The position numbers were made by a program, and so were the translations under genes. A DNA stretch of 16,482 nt from NCBI GenBank assembly GCA_002333125.1, contig DDBM01000129.1, positions 31,569-48,050 of the forward strand. The letters run 5' to 3'. Shown piece after piece: positions 15,239 through 16,482 of the stretch. The first letter of the stretch is position 1. The number at the start of each line of letters is the position of its first letter. Under the pieces are notes generated by a model, which saw only the letters and a list, made by a program, of their open reading frames with translations, was not told the DNA's origin and searched no databases. The DNA is from Moraxellaceae bacterium UBA2032 (lineage in GTDB: Bacteria > Pseudomonadota > Gammaproteobacteria > Pseudomonadales > Moraxellaceae).

Positions 15239-15892
15239 TTAACCAATAAAAGGGACAGTAAAGGGTACGGTACGCCCCACGAGTGCTTCAAGAGCCACTA
15301 ATTCATCATCAGTATGACCGCGCATGGATTCTGTGTCTATATTGCCATTTGCCGAGACACGCTGTCCATTGTGATGAGTTGCTTCAAGTGGCATGAGTGT
15401 ATCTGGTTGAGTATTAGCAGACAAATCAACTTTACCATAACATAAACACACATAGCTGGTTTGCTCAGTGGCTTCCATATACACAGCTGTACCACGAATA
15501 CCGATGGTGGCGGTAGGGGTGATGAGCTTTTTATTACCAGTACCAAAGACACTTAATAAGCCACCACTAATTAAACGTAAAGTCGAAATGGCAGCACGGC
15601 TTGATATAGAGACAGGCGTGAACTTTACCTGACTGTTGGCTCTTAATTTAAAGGCGTTGTTGCCAATCACAAAGCTCGTGTCATGGCTGCTTGTCGTAAC
15701 CAAGCTATTGGCTTGAATGCGTGTTTTTTGATGAGCAAGTCTGCCATTAACCCAAACCTTGCCTTGTAAATTGTGGCTAAAGCCACCTGCAAAGCTCCAG
15801 TCAGGTAAAATTAATCCTGCACCTAACACTAAACCTGTGCTTAAAAATTGACGGCGTGAGTGACAGTTGGGGCAGTTTGACGAGCTAGACAT
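15239..15892 (-). CDS. Tat-exported FecR-domain protein
   Basis: A 217-aa protein with a twin-arginine signal: SRRQFLS (12-18), a hydrophobic core (about 18-30) and a probable cleavage after SFA (33-35), so it should be folded in the cytoplasm and exported to the periplasm. The mature part has a FecR-type domain (about 45-160) with LISGGLLSVFG (107-117) and TPTATIGIRGTAVYMEA (125-141). No sigma factor, TonB receptor or membrane anchor is nearby, so it is not a classical FecR anti-sigma regulator. A CPNC pair (7-10) lies just before the Tat motif and a CLC pair at 149-151 in the mature protein. AGGAT precedes the ATG. The function is unknown. Confidence 0.8.
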   Translation of the reverse strand: MSSSSNCPNCHSRRQFLSTGLVLGAGLILPDWSFAGGFSHNLQGKVWVNGRLAHQKTRIQANSLVTTSSHDTSFVIGNNAFKLRANSQVKFTPVSISSRAAISTLRLISGGLLSVFGTGNKKLITPTATIGIRGTAVYMEATEQTSYVCLCYGKVDLSANTQPDTLMPLEATHHNGQRVSANGNIDTESMRGHTDDELVALEALVGRTVPFTVPFIG

Positions 15893-15928
15893 AAGCTGAA
15901 TCCTTTAATTTTATATTTGAGTGTTTAT

Positions 15929-15957
15929 TAGATAACAACTAATAGTGATTGTTACAA
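15929..15957 (-). promoter_or_regulatory. Possible promoter of the FecR/hydrolase genes
   Basis: On the minus strand TTGTAA (15957-15952), a 17-base spacer and TATCTA (15934-15929) form a weak sigma70-like pair, about 37 bases before the start of the FecR-domain gene. It is placed between the terminator of the upstream gene and the ATG, where a promoter is needed. The match to consensus is modest. Confidence 0.35.
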
Positions 15958-15981
15958 TCTTAATAAGGTCTTTTTGTAGTG

Positions 15982-16015
15982 ATAAAAAAAGGACTTAAGT
16001 GTGGCTTAAGTCCTT
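15982..16015 (-). terminator. Rho-independent terminator after the ferritin-like gene
   Basis: Perfect 11-bp stem (AAGGACTTAAG at 15989-15999 with CTTAAGTCCTT at 16005-16015) and a 5-nt loop. On the minus strand the stem is followed directly by a T run (complement of the A run at 15984-15990). It lies about 27 bases after the stop at 16042. Confidence 0.9.
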
Positions 16016-16041
16016 AAAAATAGGCTTATGTGCTTTAAAAA

Positions 16042-16482
16042 TCAAGCGGCTTTATGATGGTTTGGTGCATCATTGGGTTGAGGGTCTTGGTACAGAGGCT
16101 GGCTCAGGTTTGCCCAATCAATATCACCGTCGCTGACTAAGTTTTCATACTCTAAAATACCCAGTGCTTCAAATTTAGGACGTACGGTATCGGTTAATAA
16201 ACCAATACGGGCTAAATTAGGCACAATGCGCGTAAATAAAAACTTATTAAAATACTGCATCACACTGGATTCGAGCATGTGTTTACGAGCGGCTTCTACA
16301 TCCCAAGCAAACTCAGCAAATACTTCGGTGGCAATGAGGCGTTCACGCATAACCACACATGCTTCATATGCAAATTGAGCGCGTTCTTCAATTTCTTCTT
16401 GAGAAAGGTGTTTAACAATATACTCTAAATAATTGACTCCAAAGGTAACATGACGCGCCTCATCACGAGTCACCAAATAAAT
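16042..16482 (-). CDS. Ferritin-like di-iron protein, C-terminal part (partial)
   Basis: The frame is open to the right edge, so the start lies outside the window; the visible 146 residues are C-terminal. The first residues IYLVTRDEARHVTFG contain an ExxH pair (DEARH), the second half-site of a ferritin-like di-iron centre, followed by long amphipathic helices (LSQEEIEERAQFAYEACVV). The tail is polar with HH residues. This pattern is shared by ferritin-like oxygenases and desaturase-like proteins including the AurF group; the substrate cannot be deduced from this fragment. A strong terminator follows. Confidence 0.65.
   Translation of the reverse strand: MYLVTRDEARHVTFGVNYLEYIVKHLSQEEIEERAQFAYEACVVMRERLIATEVFAEFAWDVEAARKHMLESSVMQYFNKFLFTRIVPNLARIGLLTDTVRPKFEALGILEYENLVSDGDIDWANLSQPLYQDPQPNDAPNHHKAA

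Noticed and set aside
15989..16015. AAGGACTTAAG...CTTAAGTCCTT looks like the AGGACTTACG ends of the miniature elements.
   Set aside because: Similarity stops after AGGACTTA, there is no core sequence and no flanking duplication, and it is correctly placed with a T run as the terminator of the ferritin-like gene.

Overview
The window comes from the chromosome of a Gram-negative gammaproteobacterium, most likely in Pseudomonadales. The base composition is AT-leaning and TTA-rich, closer to Moraxellaceae relatives than to Pseudomonas itself. The evidence is protein identity plus two conserved gene orders: rpsF-rpsR-rplI-dnaB-alr, and radC / coaBC-dut-algC-argB, which matches the order known around algC in Pseudomonas. 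Genus-level assignment is inference.

Layout. 1-252 is the 3' end of a 2,4-dienoyl-CoA reductase gene, closed by a terminator. 340-5189 is a leftward block: radC, then the ribosomal protein operon rpsF-rpsR-rplI, then dnaB-alr, whose stop and start codons overlap. The rpsF promoter and a structured leader are visible. The rplI terminator is split by a 49-bp mobile-element-like insert in its loop. 5337-10639 is a rightward block: coaBC (coenzyme A), dut (dUTP hydrolysis), a membrane-anchored AlgC-type phosphomannomutase/phosphoglucomutase, and argB. A second, longer relative of the 49-bp insert lies between algC and argB.

10642-13858 holds a leftward PAS-PAS-GGDEF diguanylate cyclase gene and a divergent rightward acyltransferase pair. 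The pair resembles OlsB and OlsA, which together make ornithine lipids, phosphorus-free membrane lipids. Three 11-bp-spaced TCAT-ending repeats upstream of olsB look like a PhoB binding site, which would fit induction under phosphate starvation. 13859-16482 is leftward: an orphan four-helix membrane protein, a metallo-beta-lactamase-fold hydrolase, a Tat-exported FecR-domain protein, and the C-terminal part of a ferritin-like di-iron protein running off the right edge.

Most of the window is housekeeping. The points that deserve attention are the insertion in the rplI terminator loop and its longer relative, the candidate Pho boxes before the ornithine lipid genes, the rpsF leader, and the FecR/hydrolase pair. 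I saw no CRISPR array, tRNA, rRNA, intact insertion sequence or defence system.
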